DNA of 64,000 bases, from the NCBI GenBank assembly GCA_043228905.1, contig JBHGNT010000015.1, forward strand, positions 7,316,001 to 7,380,000, in the 5' to 3' direction. Positions 20,100 through 31,350 of the stretch are shown here, one piece after another (positions within the stretch are counted from its first letter, which is position 1; every line of letters begins with the position of its first letter). The DNA is from Azolla caroliniana. Lineage: Eukaryota > Polypodiophyta. The translations under genes were made by a program, and so were the position numbers. A model generated the notes under the pieces. It searched no databases. It was not told the DNA's origin and saw nothing but the letters and a program-made list of their open reading frames with translations.

Positions 20100-21780
20100 C
20101 GGGGTTCTTCACAAGGTGGATACTATTGAGGTTGTCACAAAAGATCGTTGTCGGATCAGACAACTCTACTTGTAGATCCCGTAATAGCCGTTTCATCCGA
20201 ATGACTTCGCACATAGCGACAGTCGCCCCTCGATATTCGGCCTCCGTGCTCGACAGTGCCACTGTCGGCTGCTTTTCCCTGCTCCACGCGATCGCTGCAC
20301 TTTCTAACGAGAAGGCGTATCCAAATGTGGATCTACGATCACTAGCGTTTCCGGCCCAATCGGCATCCGTGTAGCCGACTAACTGTTCGGCTACGCCTGC
20401 TCGATATGACAACGCCATGTCTTTCGTGCCGCTAACATATCACAATATCCATTGCGCGCACTGAAAGTGTTCGGCCGTAGGCTACGACATGAATTGACTT
20501 ATTAGGCCGACTGGATAACTAAGATCCGGCCGAGTAATCGTCAGATAGATAAGGCTTCCGACAATCTGTCAGAACCGTGTTGGGTCACATGCCTTTCCCA
20601 AATCTCGGCGAAGCTTTGCGTTTCTATCCAGAGTGGTCGAGATGGGCTTACAGTTTGCCATCCCGAACTTGAAGAGCATATTCAGCGCGTAATGACATTG
20701 GTTGATCAATATGCCTTCGGGGGTACGGATCACTTCGATCCCGAGGAAGTAATGAAGGTCTTCGAGATCCTTCATTTCAAACGATGCCGCAAGCTGAGAC
20801 TTCACACGGCAGATTTCGTCCAAGTCGGCACCGGTGATGACTAAATCATCAACATATAATAGGAGACTAACCGGTCTGTGTTGACCTTGCTGAACAAATA
20901 GCAAAGAGTCTGATTTCGACGTTGTAAAGCCCATCCTATGTAGCTGTTGCATAATCTTCGCGTTCCAGGCTCACAGGGCTTGCTTAAGTCCGTACAATGA
21001 CTTCTTCAGTGGGCAAACTGCCGAGGTGTTTCGTTCGGATAGAAATCCGGGGGGTTGTATCATGTACACATGTTCCTCAAGATCACCTTGCAGGAACGCG
21101 TTCTTTACATCCATTTGATGTAAGTGCCACCCCTTTGCCGTAGCTACGGCTAGCAGAACACAAATGGTGGTCATCTTTGCGACAGGCGGGAAGGTCTCGT
21201 CGTAATCGATGTTGTGTTGCTGCGCGTAGCCTTTCGCTACTAAACGGGCCTTGTATCGATTGACGGAGCCGTCGGTATTCTATTTCACTTTATACACCCA
21301 TCGACATCCGATCGGCATCACACCCTTCGGTGCGTCAACCAAGTCCCATGTCTCGTTCTGCATAAAGGCGCGCATCTCTTCCTCCATTGCGGCACGCCAA
21401 TTTGCGTCTCTCGCCGCTTTTGTGTAGCTCTCCGGCTCACACACTTCCGCCACTCGCGTCATATACGCATAATGGTGCACCATGTATTCATTATACCCGT
21501 ATCTCTTTACGGGGTTCTTCAGGCGGGTAGATCGGCGTAATTCATGATTACCCGATTGCGCGACCTTTTCGGCTACTATCGACCTTTTGCGTGGAGGTTC
21601 CTTTCCAGTTTTCCCGTAGTCAGACTCGCTCCGATCTGACTCGGCACTACCAAAGTTGTATTCCGGCATTTTCTTCTTGCCCTTCTCTTTCCGCGTAAAC
21701 CGTCTCCTCGGTTCTTTACACGAGGACATCAGGTCCGAGTCTCCATTGCTCGCCGTCTCATCATCTGGTTGGCAATTTCA
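20100..21780 (-). pseudogene. C2 reverse transcriptase and RNase H
   Basis: Copia RT with [45 protein letters not shown] and an intact YVDD (LLLYVDDLVITG near 20845). RNase H follows, with GYTDADWAGNASDRRSTFGY, ALSSTEAEYRGA and FCDNLNSIHLVKNPVF, where A1 is inserted. Stops or shifts lie near 21280, 20970, 20570 and 20440. The linker carries a Lys/Arg-rich stretch (RRRFTRKEKGKKKMPEYNFG). Confidence 0.9.
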
Positions 21781-21829
21781 GCCCAACCCATCATTAGGCC
21801 CACTCAGTCGGAATGAGATCGGACTCTCT

Positions 21830-23824
21830 CCAATAAAATTTTGGCATATGCTTCTCTTCAAGCATTGCCCTGGCCGCTTCTTCAATTGTCTGATTCTTCC
21901 ACTCAGCCACGCCGTTCTGCTGCGGCGTGTATCTACATGAGAATTCGCGTCGAATTCCCTCCTTCTGCAGATAACTTGGGAACTAGTTGGAGAAGTACTC
22001 CTTCCCGCCATCGAACCATAGGCATTTGATCTTATGCCCTGTTTCCCTTTCTGCAAGGCTCTTAACCTTTAAGAAACATGCGAAGACTTTGCTCTTCTTC
22101 GTGATCGTGCATACCCACGTGTGCCGAGTGAAGTCGTCGATGAAGGTTACAAAGTAATGGTTTCCACCGAGACTCACATTATGTGCCCGACTCCACACAT
22201 CCGAATGGATCAAATCCAGTGGACTTCGACTACGATTACAATCATTGGGGAATGGAAGTCGGTGTTATTTTCCCATCTGACAGGCCTCACAGACTTGGCC
22301 ATTCTAGCCCCGAAATTTTGGCAAGGCGAAAACAATGTTCTTCGTCTGCATCTCACGAAGCCATGGGAAATTTACATGGCCGAACCGCTTCTGCCACAAG
22401 TCGATATCCGATTCAACCTTTTGTCCTTTCGCGTACAACACGGTTCCAGCTTGATTAGTGTCGAGGATAAACATGCTCCCTTCACGGCACCCTTGCGCGA
22501 TTACTTTGCCTTCCTCTTCTATGAAGCAGCCGAGATCCGTGAATCGAACTTGCATACCTTAGTCGACGATCTGACCGACCGACACCAGGTTCTTGGTTAT
22601 TGTCGGGACGTGCAACACGTTCATTAGCTTCCCTTTCTGCTCGACGTGGCTGAGGGGAACTTCGCCGACATGTTCGATGGTATGAGGAGTGTCGTCTCCC
22701 GTTTCGACCACTCCTTTATTTTCCGGCTTCTCCAAGTACGAGAACCATTCCTCGTGACTCGTCATATGATTTGACGCTCCGGAATCGACATACCACACCT
22801 CGCTCGATTTCGAGGTGTTCACGGCCATTGAGTTGGCCTTATGCTTCATTACGAAGGCAGGGCCCGTTCCCGGCTCTTTCTGAGCCTTCCGCGTAGTGCG
22901 ACTTTTGACGCCTCTCCGAGTCCCTACCGCTTGATCCGCTTTGTTCAAATCATCCTTCTTTTTCCAGCACTCGCTCTCCTTGTGGCCTTTCTTGCCACAG
23001 TACCAGCAATCTGACGCAGCCTTCTCTTGCTGGCTTCCTGTGCCGCCATGACTCCCCTTGCATCCGAGGTGTTCAGAATTGCTTCCGGCATTTCGATTAT
23101 GCTCTCCATTCTTCTCTTTTCGGCCACCTCCATTGTGCGCTGATCCGCCTCGTTCACCATGACCACGGGGCCTATCATCCTCCGTGTAGAGCATCTTTCC
23201 ATCGGTGTGCGCACTCGTCGATGCACCCACGTGATTTTCTTCTACGAGCAACATTGACTAAAGCTCGAAAAACGAAGGCGTATTCTCCCTCGTACAGACC
23301 ACCGTTCGGAAAGCTCCGAACTTAGACGCTAACCCGCCAAGACAAACCTGCACCATCTCGTCATCCTCAACGTTCATGTTGACAGAGGCAAGTGAGTCGA
23401 AGATTTCTTTGATCTTGGTGGTGTAGTCAACCACCAACATATCTCGTTGTCGTACATTGCTCAACTCTTGCCTAAGTTAAAGCTTCCTGGTTGTAGTGCT
23501 TGTGGCGAAGCTCTTTTTGAGATTCGCCCACGCGTCCTTTGGTGTCTTAGAATCCCGAATATAGCTCAATAGCTTGTCGCTCACACAGGATGCAAAGCAG
23601 TTGAGAACTCTGCTTGTCGCTTGTTCCCAAGCCAAAAAATCTCTGTGTCTCGAATCGGGTGCTACATCATTAGCTCCTTCAACATAACTCCAGTAGCCAT
23701 GGCCAAGCAGGTACTGGTGCATCTTGTACAACCAAGACGTGTAGTTGCTCCTATCGAGATTCTCGGTCGGTAGCGAGCTTCCCATACCTCTGTCCATATT
23801 GTTGTCTTTTTCTTTTTCGAACAA
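21830..23824 (-). pseudogene. C2 gag, protease and integrase
   Basis: From 23797 the minus strand reads MDRGMGSSLPTENLDRSNY (gag), then a CCHC knuckle CWYCGKKGHKESEC, protease VWYVDSGASNHMTSHEEWF, GAG-pre-integrase (LWQKRFGHVNFPWL) and integrase core (YFVTFIDDFTRHTWV, WFDGGKEYFSN, PQQNGVAEWKNQTIEEAARAM). Stops lie near 23477, 23258, 22556, 22304 and 21983. The integrase C terminus is deleted at about 21830-21790, where it runs straight into the RT linker. Confidence 0.9.
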
Positions 23825-23896
23825 AAATGAACAACAACTTTAACTCTATTTTGTCGCAAGCTTTTCTTGTCGGTTGCAGAAGACTTCAACCCTCGC

Positions 23897-23908
23897 GCTC
23901 TGATACCA
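23897..23908 (-). promoter_or_regulatory. C2 primer binding site
   Basis: On the minus strand TGGTATCAGAGC, the perfect initiator tRNA-Met site, directly adjoining the LTR. Confidence 0.9.
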
Positions 23909-24312
23909 TGCAAAAGAATACGTTGTGCGGAAGCGTGTGCGTAAAATGCAGAGTACAAAGTTTAGTAAACACAGAAAACACAGAGAGGGAGATGGAGAGG
24001 GACAAACAGAGAGAGAGAGACACTATATATCAAATTCAAAATAATTCTTTGTTCTATACATACTTCATGCTCAATGAGCACCTTATATACAAGCCTTGAC
24101 AATCGGGCTGACACAAGTACTGATAGTATTTGACTGCTCATCAATGAGCTCTACACTAACTCCAAAATATATTCCTACGTGGAATATCTTTCCAACGGCC
24201 TCGCGGTTTACGCACCGCTACGGCCACGTTATGCGTACTGTTTTACGCACCCAGTCTACGCACTGGGTTATGCACCGTATTACGCACCCAATGTTGAGCT
24301 TGTATCTCAACA
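23909..24312 (-). repeat. C2 5' LTR (404 bp)
   Basis: On the minus strand it begins TGTTGAGATACAAGCTC and ends TTCTTTTGCA. U3 carries several GCGTAA/TTACGC motifs (24205-24290). It is homologous to the C7 LTR at 57647-58046. Confidence 0.9.
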
Positions 24313-24317
24313 ATGTG

Positions 24318-24871
24318 GTTCCACACCCATTTCATAAATATTAAGGGCTAGTAACATTTGAGTGTATACAAAAGGGTGCACGCAAGGTTTGAACCTTACA
24401 CCTCCAAGATAGGAGACAATTGACTTACCACTAGAGCTACTATTGAGCACTTTAGATTTTGTATATTTCCTTATCATATTTGGAATTCCATACGGAACAA
24501 CCGTACAAAACCATGTGCCTAAAACCATGGTTTTCAGCCCATGTTTTTGTGCATGCCACAAGCCCATGGTTATGCACATGAAGAGAGCTATAAAACCCCT
24601 ACTAGGGCTTGTGTAAAGGGGGGGGTCAATTTGGAGATCATCATCGTCGTCATCATCAATAATATAATATTCTTCTTGACATCTATCTTCTTCTAATTTA
24701 TCTTCTTCTCAACTATTAAAATCTTTGTTCTTTTCAAAATGTGACATTGGTTTCATCGACTCGTACATACACATTGTCGTCTTCTCGACAAGTTTGCGAA
24801 CGTCCTCCCTGGTTTGTGGCCAAGATGGTCCCTCGCACACAAAGCACCCATGCATGCACATCTTCGTGACA
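24318..24871 (+). repeat. F 3' LTR, main part
   Basis: It continues 13273-13318 after C2 and ends CTTCGTGACA, with copia C3 integrase directly following. It carries the same tRNA-like stretch and TATA box (CTATAAAACCC near 24590) as 10912-11480. Confidence 0.85.
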
Positions 24872-25940
24872 ACGGCCGTTCGGACCGCTTTGGCCGAGTA
24901 GAACTTAGGCATTCTCTTCTCCTCCAGCATTACCCGTGCCGCTTCCACAACTCACCGGTTCTTCCTTTCAGCTACGCCGTTTTGTCCGGCATATACCTAT
25001 AGATAGGTGTTTAATTGGCCGGAAAAGTATTCTTTTCCGCCATCTGACCGTAGGCACTTGATCTTTCTCTCTATTTCCCGTTCGTCTAAACTTTGAAGGT
25101 TCTGGAAACAACCAAAGACTTCGCTCTTCTTCTCAATGAGATAGATCCACGTGTGTCGGTTGTAATCATCGATGAAGGAGATGAAATATCAAATCCCGCC
25201 AAGACTAACATTTTGTGTCAGTCCCCATACATCCGAATGTATCAAGTCGAGCTTGTTCCGGCTTTGGTTTCGCTCATTGGGGAATGGAAGCCGTTGTTGG
25301 TTCCCGAGCTAGCAGGCTACTCAAATTTGGGCCTTCCGGCCATTGAATTTCAACAATCCGAATACAACTTGTTTCGACTTTAGGTCCTGGAGCCTTTGAT
25401 AATTGACGTGACCGATCTGCTTATGCCATAAGTCGATGTCTTACTAGACTTTTTCTCCATTGGCGAATAGAGCGATGTCGAAGTCATTAGTGTCGAGCAT
25501 GAACATTGTCCCGTCCCGGCGCCCTTGCGCGATGATCTGGCCTTCTTCCTCCATAAAGCACCCGAGATGCGTGAATCGTACTTGCATCCCCTGGTTGACG
25601 ATCTGTCCGACCAACACCAGGTTCTTCGTAATTGACGGAACATGTACTACATTCATCAACTTCCCTTTTTGTCCAACATGACTTAAGGGGACTTCTCCGA
25701 CATGTTCGATCGGGTGAGGGGTATCATCTCCGGTTTCGACAACTCCCAGTTTCTCCGGTTTCTCTAGATATGAGAACTACTCTTCGTGGCTCGTCATATG
25801 TTTAGACACTCCAGAGTCAACGTAACACACTTCCTCTGATTCGGAAGTGATTTTCTTCATCAAGTTCGCCTTGTGCTTCATCACGAAGGTTGGCCCTTTT
25901 CTGGTCTTTCCGGTTTTGGATTCTTCCGATCCTTAAGCGT
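24872..25940 (-). pseudogene. C3 protease to integrase remnant
   Basis: On the minus strand: VCYVDSGVSKHMTSHEE (protease), VPSITKNLVLVGQIVNQG, RFTHLGCFMEEEGQIIAQGR, LWHKQIGHVNYQRLQDL (GAG-pre-integrase) and LIHSDVWGLTQNVSLGG. The integrase core follows (FISFIDDYNRHTWIYLI, CLRSDGGKEYFSGQ), to KFYSAKAVRTAV, where F is inserted. Several stops are present. Gag and the primer site continue upstream at 27801-28740 beyond element E. Confidence 0.85.
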
Positions 25941-27800
25941 TGTCGTGAAGATTTTCAGCAATGGCGTGAAAATTGCGAGGAATGTCCAAAATCAAGTGTG
26001 GTTCTTCACACAAGACATGAAACAATGATAGTGAAGATACTATTTTAGATTAGCTTAATGACTTGGTACGGGAAGATGGATCTCTTCAAGAGCTTCCGAA
26101 TCCATTTTACTACATTTGCAATGGACAAATTAGTGTCAAGTTATGTGAGTGAAGTTTGAGAAGAAGAAGAGAAAAACAAAAACTGTGAGAGATCCCACAT
26201 AGATATGACAAATCAGGATCCCACAGTATATAAACAGAGCCAGAACTTATTACTTTTTGTCTATAAGTGGAGCACAGAATGTTCTTTGGCTAAACTGTGG
26301 CTTAACTACTTGTAATGGTTTTGGCGGAACCGGACGACGACGGAGCCGAAATCGAAACGGACGGACAGTGACGAAACCGACACCGGCACCAGATGACAAC
26401 GGAACCGGAACCGGAAAGGAATAGACCAGATCATCGCGTCGGAAGCGAACCGGATAGATGGATCGATCAGATAGGTTGATTCATGCTCGACGTGGAGGAT
26501 TCATGTTGATCACCATTGCCGAAATCTCACATTCTCTCTTCTTGGCATGTAATAGAGGACATGCGGTTTGGTGGGGATGGATGTCATGAAGATTTTCGGC
26601 AATGGTGTGAAAATTGCGAGGAATGTCCAAAATCGAGTGTGGTTCTTCACACAAGACATGAAACAATGATAGTGAAGATACTATTTTAGATTAGCTTAAT
26701 ATCTTGGTACGAGAAGATGGATCTCTTCAAGAGCTTCCGAATCCATTTTACTACATGTGAAATGGACAACTTCAGATAGTTATGTGAGTGTGAAGTTTGA
26801 GAAGAAGAAGAGAAAAACAAAAACTGTGAGAGATCCCACATAGATAGGACAAATCAAGATCCCACAGTATATAAGCAGAGCCAGAACTTATTACTTTCTA
26901 TCAATGAGTGGATCACAAAATGTCCTTAGGCTAAACTGTGGTTGAACTACTCGTAATGGTTTTGGCGGAACCGGACGGCAACAGAGCTAGAACCGGAATC
27001 GGAACGGACGGACGGTGATGGAACTGACACCGACAACGGAACCCGAATCGGAACGAATGGACGGCGACAGAACCGAAACTGACATCGGAACCGGAACCAG
27101 AACGGATAGACCAAATCACCGGGTCGGAAGCAGATTGGATAGACGGATCGATCAGATAGGTTGATCGCGACGATTTCAGTGTGAAACGAACAACATCATC
27201 TAGACTTAAAAACCTATTAGAAATTTGTAATCAAAGGGATGCAAGAAAGGCTTGAACCTTGCACCTCCAAGATAGGAGGCAATGAACTTACAACTAAGCC
27301 AAGTCATGTCTTTAAAAATGTTTTTACTATCATTATACTTTCACATGTAAACTTTCATGTTAGAGCTCGATTAAGTGACATGGTTATCATGCATCACATG
27401 TAATACGTGAGCGCCAAGTGACAAACATGCATCTCATGCATGTCTTGCACCCTCACAAGCATCATATGCATGGGGGCATCTATAAAAGAGTGGATGGAGA
27501 GGAAAAACGGGTTGGGGATTAATCAATCAAGCTTTGTACTTTATATCAAAATTAATATTAAGAAGAAAATTTGTTATCCTTTTGATGATATATCTTGTTC
27601 TTCAAATCTAAAGTCAAGCGTTCAATCTTACTCTCTCTCTCTCCATTTCAATCTTTCTCAATCTATTTCAAAATTGGAATCTTAATCTCAATCTCTCTCT
27701 CTCAATCTATCTTAAATCCTTTCTCGCTAAAGCTAGTGCGTACTTCGAGTCCTTCCGGTCCAGAAGCCCGGTGGTTCCGCCTCACGATCCGCACATAGTG
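25941..27800 (+). mobile_element. E, LTR element of the TGTCGTGAAG family, internally reduced
   Basis: A left LTR copy from 25941 (TGTCGTGAAGATTTTC) to about 26490 is repeated from 26582 (TGTCATGAAGATTTTC). The right copy continues to about 27800, so the left one is truncated. Only about 90 bp lie between them, including a PPT (GGTTTGGTGGGGATGGA, 26565-26581) like that of F. The right copy holds a tRNA-like stretch near 27250, a CATGCA cluster at 27385-27470 and a TATA box (CTATAAAAGAG near 27480). No coding sequence is seen. The right end is not exactly resolved. Confidence 0.65.
26300..27160. repeat. CGGAACCGGAA-type short repeats in both E LTR copies
   Basis: Irregular arrays of GGAACCGGA/GGAACGGAC-like motifs lie at about 26325-26460 and 26960-27150. 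They are parts of the duplicated LTR rather than an independent satellite. Confidence 0.6.
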
Positions 27801-28728
27801 ACGGATCTAGATTTGTCTGAATCGGTGTGCTTCTTCCAGCACTCACTATCTCAATGGCCTTTCTTGCCACAGTACCAGCATTCTATATCGGTTCTTGATT
27901 GCCGGTTCCCGGCGACACCTTGTCTGCCCCTGCTTGTGGAGCGTCTGGAACTGTTATCGACACTATCACTATGCCTCTGATTATGCTCTTATTGGTTGCC
28001 TTTGTTGTGTGATCTACCTCCATATACAACATCTAGTTGTCTAGTTGAGTGGTCCTTGACCTTCTCGCGTGGCTTTCTTCGACCATCAGCATCGATTGCA
28101 AGTCGAAGAAGGACGGTGGCATCTCCCGGATACAAATTGTCGTCTAGATAGGCTCGTACCTTTGTGTTAAACCACCGAGGCAGATATGTACCATCTTGTC
28201 TTCATCCACCATCACATTGATGGACCCCATGGCATCGCAGATCTCCTTTATTTTGGTGGTATAGTTGGTAATCGATGTATCCCGTTGTCTGATGTTATTG
28301 AGATCTTGTCGGAGCTTGAACTTCCGGGTCATGGTGCTTGCCGCGAAAATCTTCATTAGATTTTCCCAGGCTTCTTTCTTTCGGTGCTTTTGCATCCTTG
28401 ATGTAGCCAAGCATCTGATCATGCACACAGGATGTGAGGTAGTATAATACTTTGCTCGCTCCTTGCTCCCATGCTAGGAAGTCCTTGTGTGCCTAGTCCG
28501 ATGCTACTTCATTCGTTCCCTCGACATAGCTCAAGTATTCGTGTCCGAGCAAGTACTGGTGCATCTTGTATGACCATGATGTGTAGTTATATCTATCAAA
28601 CTTCTCCATTGGTAACGAGCTAGCTATGCCTCTGTCCATTCTTTCTTCAGTTTGTTCTTTTCCGAAAGTTAGGTTGTTCTTGGCTACTTAGTGGTTTCTA
28701 TCGGCGGTAGAGGATTTTCAACCCTCAC
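27801..28728 (-). pseudogene. C3 gag
   Basis: The minus strand from 28638 reads MDRGIASSLPMEKFDRYNY and SYKMHQYLLGHEYLSYVEG, SCVHDQMLGYIKDAKAPKE; after a frameshift come gag stretches (DPEVQAPTRSQ in shifted frame) and a CCHC knuckle with a stop inside (CWYCGKKGH then DSEC). It ends near KKHTDSDKSRS, where E is inserted. Confidence 0.85.
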
Positions 28729-28740
28729 GCTCTGATACCA
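28729..28740 (-). promoter_or_regulatory. C3 primer binding site
   Basis: On the minus strand TGGTATCAGAGC directly follows the LTR, a perfect initiator tRNA-Met site. Confidence 0.9.
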
Positions 28741-29030
28741 TGTAAACAGTTACGTGTGGAAGCTCATTAATGGGAATGGGCAAGCATGTAGACAAGTAGA
28801 ATCGAAGATGCATGTTTAATCTCAACAAGGATATACAAGAAAAATGGAGAAAGACAATTACATTGTTAGAGCACAAGAATGAGACTATTATTATTCAAAT
28901 CGCGCCGAACTGTATATTTATACTTAGAGTAACTAAACCCTAACACAACCCTCATCAATTGGTTTCCATCCGATCCAGCTCTGGTCTTCTTTAGCCGATC
29001 CGGGCCTAAAATGAGCTTGTTCGCTCAACA
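28741..29030 (-). repeat. Single C3 LTR between two internal regions (290 bp)
   Basis: On the minus strand it begins TGTTGAGCGAACAAGC and ends CTGTTTACA. Downstream lie PBS and gag, as expected for a 5' LTR. Upstream lie a PPT and pol 3' end, as expected for a 3' LTR. It therefore serves as both: a head-to-tail junction or a recombination product. Confidence 0.85.
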
Positions 29031-29703
29031 CTCCCCCTCAAGCTCAACTTGAGGTTCTCCGTTAGCTCTAACTAGTCCATCGCTCTAGCTTCTCCTGGCT
29101 TCATGCCTCCTAGCTCGTGCTCCTCGACCTATTCGGTCCGGCACTCCTCGACCTGTTTGGTCAGATTGTCTATTGCTACTTCGATGCCCCTCGATCCGTC
29201 GGCTCTCCAGCCTTGGCATCATCTTCGGTTTCCTTCTCATCTGGCCTTTCTGCAATTCGGCTCATCAGAATTATACCACTTGATCGATCCGAATGTCTCC
29301 GATTCATTCACTTTTTGGCCCTTGACCACATCGGCCCATGTCTTGGTCCTAGCCTTCTTCTTTCATATGGCTCCGCCCTTCATGGCTCTACCACCTACCT
29401 TGCCTTTCTTGGCTCTACTTCCCCCTTGCCCTGGCTCGGGCTTTTTCTTTTTGCCACTCCCCTATCATCTGTCCTCAGCTTCTTTAACCATCCCGAAATC
29501 AAATTCCTCATCTGATTCGTCTGTCCGGACTTTAGCTCTCTCCCTCTCAATGTTGTTTTCCTGACTTCTCCTCGTCAAGTTCGGCATGTCAAGGTGTTGT
29601 ATGTCAATCATGCTCGAAAAATGCCGCAACTTGTCTAGGACAAGAGGTTTGGTGAAGATATTGGCGACTTGCCGATTTATCGGAACATACACAAGTTAGA
29701 GTT
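29031..29703 (-). pseudogene. C3 upstream unit: RNase H end, C-terminal extension and PPT
   Basis: The minus strand gives YVPINRQVANIFTKPLVLDKL, then LDMPNLTRRSQENN, DESDEEFDFGMVKEAEDR, and in another frame TKTWADVVKG and NESETFGSIKWYNSDEP. This is the same charged extension as in C1 and C2. The PPT (complement of CTCCCCCTCAAG, 29031-29042) adjoins the LTR. It is cut at 29703 by D and resumes at 32538. Confidence 0.8.
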
Positions 29704-29939
29704 TGTTACCGGTTAGGAACACGGCCTACCCTCGGTCCTTCGGGTAGGTTCAAGGTGATCGTGGTACAGAGAATGGATTCGTGTACTATGTGTAGCTATA
29801 ACGTATCATAAGGATAGAGAATCACTTACTGTCCATGAAGGCATATCGTGACTGGAGACGGCTACAACCGAGCTCCTTCCTACCGTGTGTATACGAACAC
29901 AAACGCGCTCTTTTCCCACTAGTCCGCTTCCGGCAAACA
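29704..29939 (-). repeat. D 3' LTR, internally deleted (236 bp)
   Basis: On the minus strand it begins TGTTTGCCGGAAGCGGAC and ends ACCGGTAACA. Compared with 31873-32320 it lacks about 200 bp, including the TATA region. Confidence 0.75.
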
Positions 29940-29955
29940 ACATCTGGCACGCCTC

Positions 29956-31350
29956 TTTACTCGTCGTCCAAAATATTGAGGATATTTGGCTCCAGGCGCT
30001 CGTCGTTGCTTTTCATAACCGGTGGCACCGTAATGTGGCTGGGCTCGTCACTTTGTGGCTCGACCGGCGTTTCCTCTCATAACGTCTTTGTGGGCGGCTC
30101 CGGTTGTATCTTGTGGTCCGGGCATGTGTTCAGTCGTGGTTCTTCTTGGACCACTTCTTCCGCCCTTTGATGTTCGCTTCCGATGTCACACAGCTGGCGG
30201 AATGCTTCTTCTTGACTCTCACCGAAGTCTTCTAATAGTTGTGCCATTTCTTCGGTGTGACAGTTGGCCAAAGTCTGGTAATCCTGCGTAAGGTCTTCAT
30301 GTATCGTAGCGATGCTTTCTTCACTTAGTTTATAAAAACCTTTCCCTTTCTTATGCCGATTTTCCCAGTCCTCTCTGTATGAGTGGAGTTCCGCTGCCTA
30401 CGTCGCCCATTCGGCCCATCCTTTGTCTAATGCGGCTTGTAAATGGGCCGTAAACCATTCCTTCTTTGTTTGGAGGAGGGAGCGTATACGATCCATGCTC
30501 CAGTTCGTGTGGGTCTGTAAGTCCTCCAGAGCCTTTTTGAAGTTCTCAATTTTCCTCTTGTTGGCCACCACCGCTTCTTCATAATGTGTCTTCATTTGGG
30601 CCCATATTTTCAACTCCTTGTCATGGAGCTCCTCCAGTCGGCCCATCTTGTTGTTGAGGCGAATTTCGACATCATGCCTGAGTTGGTGCTCATTCTCGAT
30701 CTGTTCATCATACCATTCTCGCTTTTTCAAGGCCGTTTCGCGTAATGTCATAATGGTGGTTTCCTTCTTGTTTCCTTCTTCATGAAGCTTGTCCCTCTTT
30801 TCCTTTGTTCGGACATGTGTTGCTATTTCGGCGTCGAGCTTGTCCTGAATCGTCTTGACCCCCTTGTGCCCTTTTGTTCGGATGTTCACCTCTCTGTCTG
30901 AAGACTGGCGGAGTTTTGATCTAAGGCAGTCAATTTCTGATTCGGCTAGCTTCGTAGCCCTTTTAGCTTTCACCGCTTGAGCCTCTACCTCCTGCAAGGT
31001 TTGTACTTCGGTGGCCTGGGGGATAGGAGTCAGCTCTTGTTGCACCGTGCGTGCGATGTTCTCCAACTGTGTGATGTGCTCCTGTTTCACTAGTTTCCAA
31101 ACGTTCTTGTTTTTAATCGCCATATCTTTGGCACCCAAGGGGACCTTCGCTAATTCCCTATGGACCTCTACTAAGGCCTTGTTAAGTGAAGGGAATTCGA
31201 TTCCTACGAGGGGAACGCCCGCATTGCGCTTCCTTCCTATCCGTGCAAGGGGACCTTCGTCTTCGCTTTCCGTCGTTTGGGTCAGTGCACACTCAATCAT
31301 TTGTTGTTCGGCGTGCTCTTCTGCCATTCGCTGGAAACTTTTATCTATGG
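29956..31350 (-). pseudogene. D gag-like coiled-coil protein
   Basis: From 31327 an open reading of 309 codons runs to 30398. A stop there is followed by the same domain, with FYKLSEESIAT-like and LLEDFGESQEEAFRQL stretches, to a C terminus ending EPNILNILDDE near 29966. The protein is almost all helix-forming and charged (VKAKRATKLAESEIDCLRSK, VEIRLNNKMGRLEELHDK, HWSMDRIRSL-like), a long predicted coiled coil. The N-terminal capsid-like part was replaced by the inverted LTR piece. No catalytic motif is present. The helical C-terminal block matches D2 and G1. Confidence 0.65.

Larger units (their letters stand above)
13319..24312 (-). mobile_element. C2, Ty1/copia element inserted in F 3' LTR
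   Basis: This is a minus-strand copia with its 5' LTR at 23909-24312 and 3' LTR at 13319 to about 13719. The TSD is GTGTG/ATGTG (13314-13318, 24313-24317; one mismatch). The polyprotein remnant lies at 20095-23824 and continues at 14477-13690 beyond the A1 insertion. C7 (57647 on) has a closely related LTR and gag, so they are one family. Confidence 0.9.
2913..24871 (+). mobile_element. F, pol-less LTR element carrying nested copias
   Basis: The 5' LTR is 2913-2967 plus 10912-11480, split by C1. The internal region is 11481-13272. The 3' LTR is 13273-13318 plus 24318-24871, split by C2. The tips are TGTCGTGAAG (TATCGTGAAG in the right copy) and CTTCGYGACA. Flanking 4-mers ATGG (2909-2912) and ACGG (24872-24875) look like a 4-bp TSD, and the interrupted C3 integrase frame continues across them. 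The internal region codes only for a decayed gag-like protein, so F is a large retrotransposon derivative rather than an autonomous element. Confidence 0.85.

Noticed and set aside
24340-24440. Possible genuine tRNA genes in F, E, S2 and S3 LTRs
   Set aside because: A and B boxes are present, but acceptor and anticodon stems do not pair by eye; they are kept as tRNA-like modules only.
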